Under the pieces are notes generated by a model. The model was given only the letters and a program-made list of their open reading frames with translations. It ran no database searches and was not told the origin of the DNA. The position numbers and the translations under genes are program-made. DNA of 7,288 bases. Source: Candidatus Omnitrophota bacterium. GTDB lineage: Bacteria > Omnitrophota > Gorgyraeia > JAHIPI01. Of this stretch, positions 1 through 5,727 are shown piece by piece (the stretch's first letter is position 1; every line of letters begins with the position of its first letter). The stretch is taken from the NCBI GenBank assembly GCA_030616695.1, contig JAUWWU010000044.1, positions 1 through 7,288 on the forward strand, written 5' to 3'.

Positions 1-26
1 GCTATGCATATAAATTTTCTTAAAAC

Positions 27-102
27 TGGAGCTAGCGGTCAGGTTCGAACTGACGACCCCCTCATTACAAGTGAGGCGCTCTACCAACTGAGCTACGCTA
101 GC
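27..102 (-). tRNA. tRNA-Thr (anticodon UGU), CCA encoded
   Basis: Reads threonine ACN codons, primarily ACA. The reverse complement folds into a complete cloverleaf: acceptor GCTAGCG/CGCTAGC, D stem GCTC/GAGC, anticodon stem CCTCA/TGAGG around the loop CTTGTAA (anticodon TGT at 67-69), a 5-nt variable region, and T stem GTCAG/CTGAC with loop TTCGAAC. All stems pair fully. The discriminator base at position 30 is U, and the CCA end is genome-encoded at 27-29. It starts only 17 nt after the nnrD stop with no convincing promoter between them, so it is probably released from the end of the protein operon transcript by RNase P. The bases 1-26 beyond it show no hairpin terminator. Confidence 0.97.
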
Positions 103-119
103 ATAAGTGTCAAAATGCA

Positions 120-959
120 TTAAGACCTTGTCGCTTCAGGGATGCTGTCTAGGACGTCCTGGGCGCGCAGGCTTACCTGCCCCTTCTTTTTTGCGGCGAT
201 ATTTCCCGCGAGCCCATGTAAGTACGCGCCGTGCTTCGCGGCGTCAAAATCGCTGAATCCCTGCCCCTTTAAACTTGCGATCATGCCCGTTAGGACATCG
301 CCAACTCCGCCGGACGCCATCCCGGGATTCCCTGTCTTATTTATAGAAATACGCCCGTCTTTTGACGCAATGACAGTGTTCATCCCCTTCAGAACGACTG
401 TGACGCCGTATTTTTTCGCAGTTTCTTTAGCAACCTTTTTTCTATTTTTTTGTATATAACCCACCCTTTTACGGATCAGGCGGGACATCTCGCCCGGGTG
501 GGGCGTAATAATAATAGAGTTTTTTGCTTTTTTGAGAATACGCGGGTCATCCGCAACGCAATTTATTCCGTCGGCATCAAGGGTGATCGGCGCGTCGAGG
601 TCTTTAATCAGCTTTTTAACGAGCCCTTTCGTCCCCGGCTTTTGCGATATCCCCGGCCCGACGGCTACGGCATCTGCCTTTTTCGAAAATTGCTTGATCT
701 TTGTAAATGAAGATGCGGGAAAGTAGCCTTTCCCTTCGTCTTCGACGGGAAGGGTCATCACTTCGGTGAGCTTTCTCTCCATTATACTGTTAAGGCTTTC
801 GGGTATCGCGCATGTCACGAGGCCGCTGCCCGTTAAAAGCGCCGCTTCACTTGTAAGATAGGCCGCGCCGGTCAACCCCCGCGAACCTGCCACGATAAAC
901 ACATGCCCATAATCGCCTTTATGCGTATTCGGTTTTCTTTTTTTTAAGATATTCGCCAT
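120..959 (-). CDS. nnrD: ADP-dependent (S)-NAD(P)H-hydrate dehydratase (NnrD/CARKD family), stand-alone
   Basis: Metabolite-repair enzyme that dehydrates the damaged cofactors NADHX and NADPHX back to NADH and NADPH; the bacterial enzyme uses ADP. The 279-residue protein has the ribokinase-like fold signatures of the family in order: HKGDYGHVFIVAGS at 13-26, AVGPGI at 99-104, TLDADG at 126-131, TPHPGE at 152-157, and a glycine-rich anion-hole segment TGNPGMASGGVGD at 209-221 whose Asp221 is the predicted catalytic base. It consists only of the dehydratase half; the epimerase (NnrE/YjeF_N) domain that is fused in front in E. coli-type Nnr is absent and not seen elsewhere in the window. The ATG lies 7 nt after the pdxJ stop with no Shine-Dalgarno-like sequence, so it probably depends on coupled translation. 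The start is chosen because the HKGDYGHV motif falls near the N-terminus as usual. Confidence 0.93.
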   Translation of the reverse strand: MANILKKRKPNTHKGDYGHVFIVAGSRGLTGAAYLTSEAALLTGSGLVTCAIPESLNSIMERKLTEVMTLPVEDEGKGYFPASSFTKIKQFSKKADAVAVGPGISQKPGTKGLVKKLIKDLDAPITLDADGINCVADDPRILKKAKNSIIITPHPGEMSRLIRKRVGYIQKNRKKVAKETAKKYGVTVVLKGMNTVIASKDGRISINKTGNPGMASGGVGDVLTGMIASLKGQGFSDFDAAKHGAYLHGLAGNIAAKKKGQVSLRAQDVLDSIPEATRS

Positions 960-966
960 AAGGGGA

Positions 967-1680
967 TTACCGCACCAGCGCCAGCATTTCTTTTACCGCG
1001 TTTTCAAGCCCCGCGAAGACCGAATGAGATATTATCGAGTGCCCTATATTCAATTCCTCTATTTCCCCGATAGCCGCGACCGCCTTGACGTTTTTGTAGT
1101 TTAATCCGTGCCCTGCGTTTACCGTTATTCCCAACCGGCGCCCGGCCTTCACAGCGTTTGAAATAGCGGACAATTCCCGCGTGGCCTCATCCGGGCCTTT
1201 GGCGTCAGCATACTTTCCCGTGTGGATCTCTATTGTCTTCGCCCCTGCCTTCTTAGAGGCCTCGATCTGTTTTTCTTCGGGATCAATGAAAAGGCTGACT
1301 TCTATGCTGCAGGATTCCAGCTTTGCAATTACTTCGGAGATCTTTCGCATATTAGAAAGAACATCAAGTCCGCCCTCTGTCGTAAGTTCTTCCCTTCGCT
1401 CCGGGACAAGTGTGGCCTGATGGGGTTTTATTTCCATCGCGGCCTTCACGACTCCGCTGTTTACGGACATCTCAAGGTTAAACCTTGTTTTTATAATATT
1501 TTTGAGTTTTGCGACGTCGCTGTCGTTTATGTGCCGCCTGTCTTCCCTTAAATGCGCCACTATGGAATCACAGCCGGCTTTTTCGCAGACGAGCGCCGCA
1601 CTTATCGGGTCCGGCTCCGACCCTCCCCGGGCCTGGCGCAGTGTCGCTACATGGTCTATGTTGACGCCTAATTTTGCCAT
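967..1680 (-). CDS. pdxJ: Pyridoxine 5'-phosphate synthase PdxJ
   Basis: Condenses 1-deoxy-D-xylulose 5-phosphate with 3-amino-2-oxopropyl phosphate to make pyridoxine 5'-phosphate, the ring-closing step of DXP-dependent vitamin B6 synthesis in the cytosol. The 237-residue TIM-barrel protein closely follows the E. coli enzyme: GVNIDHVATLRQARGG at 5-20, HLREDRRHI at 43-51, NLEM at 68-71 (Glu70 matching catalytic Glu72), LVPERREELTTEGGLDV at 91-107, SLFIDP at 129-134, EIHTG at 151-155, VNAGHGLNY at 188-196 (His191 matching His193), and NIGHSIISHSVFAGL at 211-225. I start at the ATG at 1680; a TTG directly before it (1683) is in frame but less likely. The gap to the ybbR stop is 7 nt and no ribosome site is evident. 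The acpS gene often found next to pdxJ is missing, and nnrD follows directly. Confidence 0.97.
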   Translation of the reverse strand: MAKLGVNIDHVATLRQARGGSEPDPISAALVCEKAGCDSIVAHLREDRRHINDSDVAKLKNIIKTRFNLEMSVNSGVVKAAMEIKPHQATLVPERREELTTEGGLDVLSNMRKISEVIAKLESCSIEVSLFIDPEEKQIEASKKAGAKTIEIHTGKYADAKGPDEATRELSAISNAVKAGRRLGITVNAGHGLNYKNVKAVAAIGEIEELNIGHSIISHSVFAGLENAVKEMLALVR

Positions 1681-1687
1681 CAATAAT

Positions 1688-2116
1688 CTATTTTTTTACG
1701 ATGGGAATATAAACGTTTACAATGCTGTCTTTTAGCGCGATCCCCCTGGCGATAGGCGCCAGCTCTAATTGCTTGATGATATCCTGCGTATATTCGCTTA
1801 TGTCCACCGGCACCGTCCGCACAGATGTGACTTCATCAAGGATGTTATCCGGCCCCACTACCACAATGGCCTCGGGCTCGACGGTGATTGCCTCTGTAAT
1901 GAGTTCGTAGCCCTCCTGCACTTCGCCGACGATCGTAAGCTGTACGGGCAGTTTTTTGGAGACCATGTCATACTGCAGCATGCTGACAATGGCCCTCTCT
2001 TCCCCGGTCTTCAATTTTGTGAGTTCGTGGTTAACGTAAAACCACGTTGCTATCGCAAGGGCCAGGGCGAGTATTTTTAATCCCAGGTTATTAGTGACCC
2101 ACTTTTTAGCTTTCAA
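1688..2116 (-). CDS. ybbR: Short YbbR-domain membrane protein, probable CdaA partner (CdaR-like)
   Basis: The 142-residue protein has one N-terminal membrane helix (about 9-28, NNLGLKILALALAIATWFYV) preceded by positive residues, so the rest should lie outside the cytoplasmic membrane. Residues about 58-107 match one YbbR domain: VQLTIVGEVQEGYEL, then IVVVGPDNILDEVTSVRTVPVDIS. In Firmicutes CdaR carries several YbbR repeats and modulates the adjacent c-di-AMP synthase; here only one clear repeat is present, so the role as CdaA regulator is inferred mainly from position. The start is a TTG at 2116, inside the end of cdaA (11-nt overlap), chosen because a strong GGGGAGG ribosome site sits 7 nt upstream and because the NNLGLK helix segment falls at the normal distance. 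The gene stops with TAG. Confidence 0.88.
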   Translation of the reverse strand: MKAKKWVTNNLGLKILALALAIATWFYVNHELTKLKTGEERAIVSMLQYDMVSKKLPVQLTIVGEVQEGYELITEAITVEPEAIVVVGPDNILDEVTSVRTVPVDISEYTQDIIKQLELAPIARGIALKDSIVNVYIPIVKK

Positions 2117-2894
2117 CGGGATGCCTCCCCAAGAAGTCGAATATGCTTTTTTCCCGCCTTTGGCCGCTGAAAAGGTTGCTTAGTATTTTTGATAGTGTTT
2201 CTTTATCGAGGTCGCGCGTCAGTTTGCCGGCGATAGATACGGAGATCGCCCCCGTCTCCTCCGATACGACGATGACTACGGCGTCGATCTCTTCACTAAG
2301 GCCTATGGCCGCTCTGTGGCGCGTGCCCATGGTTTTGCTTAGTCTCGGGTCTTGGGACAGCGGAAAGAGGCACCCCGCCGCAATGATTGTGCCGCCCTGG
2401 ATTATAATACCGCCGTCGTGTAAGGGCGTGTTCGGCATGAATATGGTATTTATTAATTCGCTCGTGACCTTGCTGTCCAAGGGTATGCCGCTTTCTATAT
2501 ACGGCCGCAGCCCGATCTCTCTTTCAATGGCGATCAGGGCGCCGATCTTTTTCTTTGAGAGGATGCTGGCGGATTTTACTATTTCGTCTATTACCCTCTC
2601 CTCTTTAAGCATAGCGCCGAATTGCCCCAGCCGCGCAAGGCCCCTCCGCAATTCCGGCTGGAATATAATAAGGAAAGCCAATACGGATATGGGGAATATC
2701 TTTGTCATTATCCAGCTTATCGTCGTCAGTCCCGACTGCTGTGTGATTATCAGCAGGAGCACGATAATTATCAGCCCCTTCACAAGCTGGACGGTACGGC
2801 TGCCCCGTATAAAGAGAAATACCATGTAGTATATAAACCACAGGATCACCATTTCCAGCGCTATCTTCCATATGCTTGAAAGCTCAAAAGCCAT
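2106..2894 (-). CDS. cdaA: Diadenylate cyclase CdaA (DisA_N domain, membrane-bound c-di-AMP synthase)
   Basis: Converts two ATP to cyclic di-AMP, a second messenger linked to potassium and osmotic balance and to cell-wall stress. The 262-residue protein has three N-terminal hydrophobic helices (about 12-30, 38-52, 60-78), then the FQPELRRGLARLG linker (78-90) and a cytosolic DAC domain (about 105-240). Active-site motifs are PLHDGGIIIQGG at 157-168 and GTRHRAAIGLSE at 190-201, the RHR motif being intact. The first motif reads DGG where most family members have DGA. The length matches CdaA (about 270 aa). The ATG at 2894 follows the folP stop by one base, with AAGGAG 5 nt upstream embedded in the end of folP. 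The downstream neighbour is the YbbR partner, as in many genomes, but glmM, the usual third member, is not here. Confidence 0.96.
   Translation of the reverse strand: MAFELSSIWKIALEMVILWFIYYMVFLFIRGSRTVQLVKGLIIIVLLLIITQQSGLTTISWIMTKIFPISVLAFLIIFQPELRRGLARLGQFGAMLKEERVIDEIVKSASILSKKKIGALIAIEREIGLRPYIESGIPLDSKVTSELINTIFMPNTPLHDGGIIIQGGTIIAAGCLFPLSQDPRLSKTMGTRHRAAIGLSEEIDAVVIVVSEETGAISVSIAGKLTRDLDKETLSKILSNLFSGQRREKSIFDFLGRHPVES
2124..2130 (-). promoter_or_regulatory. Ribosome binding site GGGGAGG for the TTG-started ybbR
   Basis: GGGGAGG on the minus strand, 7 nt before the TTG at 2116. This is the best Shine-Dalgarno match in the window and decides the ybbR start. It lies inside the last codons of cdaA, so ribosomes finishing cdaA would arrive directly at it. 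Confidence 0.75.
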
Positions 2895-2895
2895 C

Positions 2896-3780
2896 TTAAC
2901 TCCTTACTATTGCGTCGGTAATCCTTGCCACCTGCACCATTTTTTTTACGTCATGGACCCTAAGTATATTGACGCCTTTAGATATACATATCGCGCATGT
3001 GGCCGCTGTCCCCATAAGTTTGCCGGTTTTTTCTATATATTCTTCGGGCACGTGCTCCCGCCTGAGAGTCTTCGGGATAAAAGATTTTCTTGAAGTCCCT
3101 ACCAATAAAGGCCTTCCAAGCAGCTTAAAGGCATCTATCTTATTTAGTATTTCAAGGTTATGGCCTACGGTTTTACCGAAGCCTATCCCGGGGTCGATTA
3201 TTATCTTATTTTCGTCAATCCCTGCCTTTTTGGCCACTTTGATGGACTTTTTCAGGCTCATCATGATGCTATCTATGACCGAATCATAACCGGGGTCGAT
3301 TTGCATCGTTTGCGGAGTGCCCTTGATGTGCATGATTATTACAGGGACATTAAATTCCGCAGCTATCTCCGCCATGCGGGGATCTCCCTGCAGCCCCATA
3401 ATGTCATTTATAATAGACGCGCCGTTTTTCAGGGCCTCCCTGGCGATCTCGGGCTTGTTGGTATCGATGGATATAGGGATATCGATTTGCGAGGTGGCCT
3501 TTCGTATTACCGGAATTACTCTGTCAAGCTCGACGTCAGCAGGGACAGGCCTTGCACCGGGCCGGCTGGATTCGCCCCCGATATCTATGATATCCGCGCC
3601 TTCGACTGCCATTTCAAAGACCCGCCTTATAGCATCTTCTTCCCGCATAAAGCGGCCGCCGTCGCTGAAAGAATCAGGGGTCCTGTTCAGGACGCCCATG
3701 ATATATGTCCGCCTGGAAAGAGCTAAGTTAAACCTGTCCCACGATATGTCCGCCGCATCAGTTTTGCTGTTTACGCGCAT
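2896..3780 (-). CDS. folP: Dihydropteroate synthase
   Basis: Joins 6-hydroxymethyl-7,8-dihydropterin diphosphate to p-aminobenzoate to give 7,8-dihydropteroate in folate synthesis; the target of sulfonamides. The 294-residue TIM barrel shows every family landmark: MGVLNRTPDSFSDGG at 28-42, DIGGESSRPGA at 66-76, SIDTNKP at 104-110, IINDI at 123-127, MHIKGTPQTMQ at 150-160, DPGIGFGKT at 196-204, GTSRKSFI at 228-235 (Lys232 in the substrate-binding pair) and RVHDV at 274-278. Loop 1 has Arg at position 32, where E. coli has Val in NVTPDSF. The ATG at 3780 lies inside ftsH (23-nt overlap with its end); an in-frame TGA two codons upstream prevents a longer start, and the only purine-rich stretch, AAAAAAGAAG, is weak and rather far, which suggests coupling to ftsH translation. 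Confidence 0.97.
   Translation of the reverse strand: MRVNSKTDAADISWDRFNLALSRRTYIMGVLNRTPDSFSDGGRFMREEDAIRRVFEMAVEGADIIDIGGESSRPGARPVPADVELDRVIPVIRKATSQIDIPISIDTNKPEIAREALKNGASIINDIMGLQGDPRMAEIAAEFNVPVIIMHIKGTPQTMQIDPGYDSVIDSIMMSLKKSIKVAKKAGIDENKIIIDPGIGFGKTVGHNLEILNKIDAFKLLGRPLLVGTSRKSFIPKTLRREHVPEEYIEKTGKLMGTAATCAICISKGVNILRVHDVKKMVQVARITDAIVRS
2900..2905 (-). promoter_or_regulatory. Ribosome binding site AAGGAG for cdaA
   Basis: AAGGAG on the minus strand, 5 nt before the cdaA ATG. It overlaps the last sense codons of folP, so the site can be reached by ribosomes terminating at folP. Confidence 0.7.
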
Positions 3781-5659
3781 GGTTCACAGCTTCTTTTTTA
3801 TCGGTAAGCTTGAGGATCGCTTTTGCCTCGTCGTTATACATGACTTCTTTTTCAAGCAGCGTCTCGGCTATCACCCCAAGCTCCTTCCTGTATTCGGTCA
3901 ATACCTTTTTCGCCGTCTCATAACATTCGTCAACAAGCTTTTTTACTTCCTCGTCTATGATCTTTGCGGTTTCTTCGCTGTAATCCTTCTCTTCTGCCAA
4001 GTCCCTGCCCAGGAATATATGCTCGTGCTGCTTCCCGAAAACCAAATGGCCAAGTTTATCGCTCATTCCGAATTGCGTCATCATCGTCCTTGCCGTTTCC
4101 GTGATCTTTTTTAAATCATCGTGCGCGCCGCTGCTCAACTCGTTAAATACGATCTCTTCACTGACGCGGCCGCCCAGCGATACGGTTATCTTTGCCATTA
4201 GCTTTTTCTTGGTATGCATATGCCTGTCTTCCGTCGGAGGAGTCATTGTGTATCCCAATGCCATGCCACGTGGTAAAATCGTGACTTTATGCAAGGGGTC
4301 AGCCTCCGGTATCAATAACGACAATACCGCGTGTCCCGCTTCGTGGTACGCAGTGCGTATCTTCTCATCTTTGCTTATGACCCTTGATTTTCTTTCGGGG
4401 CCGGCCATAACCCTTTCGGTGGCCTCCTGCAGATCATCCATTGTGACTGCAGGCCTGTCTTTTCGCGCCGCTAAAAGCGCTGCTTCGTTTATAAGGTTTG
4501 CCAGGTCAGCCCCGCAAAAATAGGCTGTCTGCTTTGCTATTTTGTTAAGGTCGGCGCTTTTGTCAAACTTTACATCTTTTGCGTGGACCTTTAAAATGGC
4601 TTCCCTTCCCACTATGTCCGGCCTGTCAACCACTATTATCCTGTCAAACCTGCCGGGTCGCAATAAAGCCGGGTCGAGGACGTCCGGCCTATTCGTAGCC
4701 GCGATCAATATAACCCCCTGCTGCGTGTCAAATCCGTCCATCTCCACAAGGAGCGCGTTAAGCGTCTGTTCGCGCTCATCGTGCCCGCCGCCTATTCCCG
4801 CAAATCTCTGGCGGCCCACCGCGTCTATCTCGTCGATAAATATGATGCATCCTTTTTGCGACTGTTTCGCCGAACGCTTCGCCTGCTCAAAGAGGTCCCT
4901 TACCCTGCTTGCGCCGACGCCCACGAACATCTCTACGAAATCCGAGCCGGAGATGTTGAAGAAGGGCACGCCGGCCTCACCAGCCACTGCTTTCGCCAGA
5001 AGTGTCTTTCCCGCGCCGGGCGGCCCTATTAAAAGGACCCCTTTCGGCATCTTGCCTCCCAGCTTTTGGAATTTCTTGGGGTCCTCCAGAAACTCTATTA
5101 TTTCTTTTAATTCCTCTTTTGCCTCGTCCACGCCCGCAACATCTTCAAAGGTCACGCCCATCTTCCCTTCGCTTAAAAGCCTCGCCCGTGACTTTCCGAA
5201 GGAAAGCAATTTGCCGCCCCCCTGAGACGCGCCCCGGTAAAATAGAAACCATAAGAGCGCTATAAAAAGGATTGTCGGGACAAAAGAGTAGAATACATTC
5301 AGCAGAAATGTCTTAGGCGGCACGATTTTGAAATCCGCCACATTGGTCCTGAGCATCTGTATGAGCTCCGGGTCACGCTCGGAAATGTTTACGCTGAACC
5401 TTTCTCCGCTCGACAGCCTGCCTTCCAGCTGTGTGTCTTTTAAGACAGCAGACGCCACATACTTGGAGGCGTCTTCGCCGGTCAGGATGCGGTAAAACCC
5501 GCTGTATGTCAGTTCGTTGACAGGGCCCTCGAATGAAAGAGAGCCCAATCGCAGCAGGTAAACAGCGCCCAGGATCAGCATGAGCCAGAGAAATAGATTC
5601 CGGCCGTTCTTGTTTTCCGCACGCTTCTTTTCGTCTACAGGTTTTGGGACTTTCGGCAT
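3758..5659 (-). CDS. ftsH: ATP-dependent zinc metalloprotease FtsH
   Basis: Membrane-anchored AAA+ protease that forms hexamers and removes misassembled membrane proteins and selected cytosolic regulators. The 633-residue protein has a Lys-rich N-terminus, a first membrane helix at about 21-37, a periplasmic domain to about 116, a second helix at about 118-140, and the [15 protein letters not shown] linker. The ATPase domain holds Walker A GPPGAGKT (212-219), the pore-loop MFVGVGA (244-250), Walker B IIFIDEID (272-279) and the second region of homology with [20 protein letters not shown] (321-340). The protease domain holds the zinc motif HEAGH (439-443), with Asp515 in SSGAHDDL as the probable third ligand. 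Length is normal. The ATG at 5659 has AAGGGG 7 nt upstream and its own promoter. It ends with TGA inside folP and is the first gene of the operon. Confidence 0.98.
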   Translation of the reverse strand: MPKVPKPVDEKKRAENKNGRNLFLWLMLILGAVYLLRLGSLSFEGPVNELTYSGFYRILTGEDASKYVASAVLKDTQLEGRLSSGERFSVNISERDPELIQMLRTNVADFKIVPPKTFLLNVFYSFVPTILFIALLWFLFYRGASQGGGKLLSFGKSRARLLSEGKMGVTFEDVAGVDEAKEELKEIIEFLEDPKKFQKLGGKMPKGVLLIGPPGAGKTLLAKAVAGEAGVPFFNISGSDFVEMFVGVGASRVRDLFEQAKRSAKQSQKGCIIFIDEIDAVGRQRFAGIGGGHDEREQTLNALLVEMDGFDTQQGVILIAATNRPDVLDPALLRPGRFDRIIVVDRPDIVGREAILKVHAKDVKFDKSADLNKIAKQTAYFCGADLANLINEAALLAARKDRPAVTMDDLQEATERVMAGPERKSRVISKDEKIRTAYHEAGHAVLSLLIPEADPLHKVTILPRGMALGYTMTPPTEDRHMHTKKKLMAKITVSLGGRVSEEIVFNELSSGAHDDLKKITETARTMMTQFGMSDKLGHLVFGKQHEHIFLGRDLAEEKDYSEETAKIIDEEVKKLVDECYETAKKVLTEYRKELGVIAETLLEKEVMYNDEAKAILKLTDKKEAVNHARKQQN

Positions 5660-5666
5660 GTTATTT

Positions 5667-5672
5667 CCCCTT
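5667..5672 (-). promoter_or_regulatory. Ribosome binding site AAGGGG for ftsH
   Basis: AAGGGG on the minus strand, 7 nt before the ftsH ATG at 5659, in the short leader that would follow the promoter at 5695-5723. It supports this ATG as the ftsH start. Confidence 0.6.
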
Positions 5673-5694
5673 TTTATAATACTATTAACCCTTT

Positions 5695-5723
5695 ATTATA
5701 GCAAGATTATGGAAACCATGCAA
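5695..5723 (-). promoter_or_regulatory. Sigma70-type promoter with extended -10 for the ftsH operon
   Basis: In the 68-nt gap between tilS and ftsH the minus strand carries a perfect TATAAT (5695-5700) preceded by TGC, which makes an extended -10 (TGnTATAAT). The -35-like box TTGCAT (5718-5723) lies exactly 17 nt upstream and matches only the TTG part of the consensus, which an extended -10 can compensate for. Transcription should begin near 5688, giving a leader of about 28 nt that contains the AAGGGG site. This would let ftsH and the genes behind it be expressed apart from tilS. A small inverted repeat, ATGG-AAA-CCAT at 5709-5719, falls in the spacer and is too short to call an operator. 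Confidence 0.7.
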
Positions 5724-5727
5724 GATA

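Noticed and set aside
108..113. Perfect TTGACA on the minus strand just before tRNA-Thr, as a -35 box
   Set aside because: The matching -10 would fall inside the tRNA gene itself, where no TATAAT-like hexamer occurs at 16 to 18 nt spacing; likely chance in an AT-rich gap.
4..120. ATGCAT repeated on both sides of tRNA-Thr (4-9 and 115-120), as an attachment site or insertion footprint
   Set aside because: Six bases only, a self-complementary hexamer in AT-rich DNA, with no integrase or other sign of an element.
1681..1683. TTG immediately before the pdxJ ATG as the true start
   Set aside because: The ATG at 1680 gives the N-terminus MAKLGVNIDH that matches the family; neither codon has a ribosome site to favour the TTG.
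2143..2829. Plus-strand open frame of 228 codons opposite cdaA
   Set aside because: A shadow of the conserved cdaA frame; Ser/Pro/Ile-rich with no family signature.
3317..4114. Long plus-strand open frame (265 codons) across folP and ftsH
   Set aside because: It lies wholly antisense to two clearly conserved genes, its product has no recognisable motifs, and it spans the junction of two real genes.
4542..5225. Plus-strand open frame of 227 codons opposite ftsH
   Set aside because: Antisense to the AAA+ domain of FtsH; a shadow caused by codon bias in the real gene.
5709..5719. Inverted repeat ATGG-AAA-CCAT in the tilS-ftsH gap, as terminator or operator
   Set aside because: Four-base arms are too short, and no T-run follows on the minus strand.
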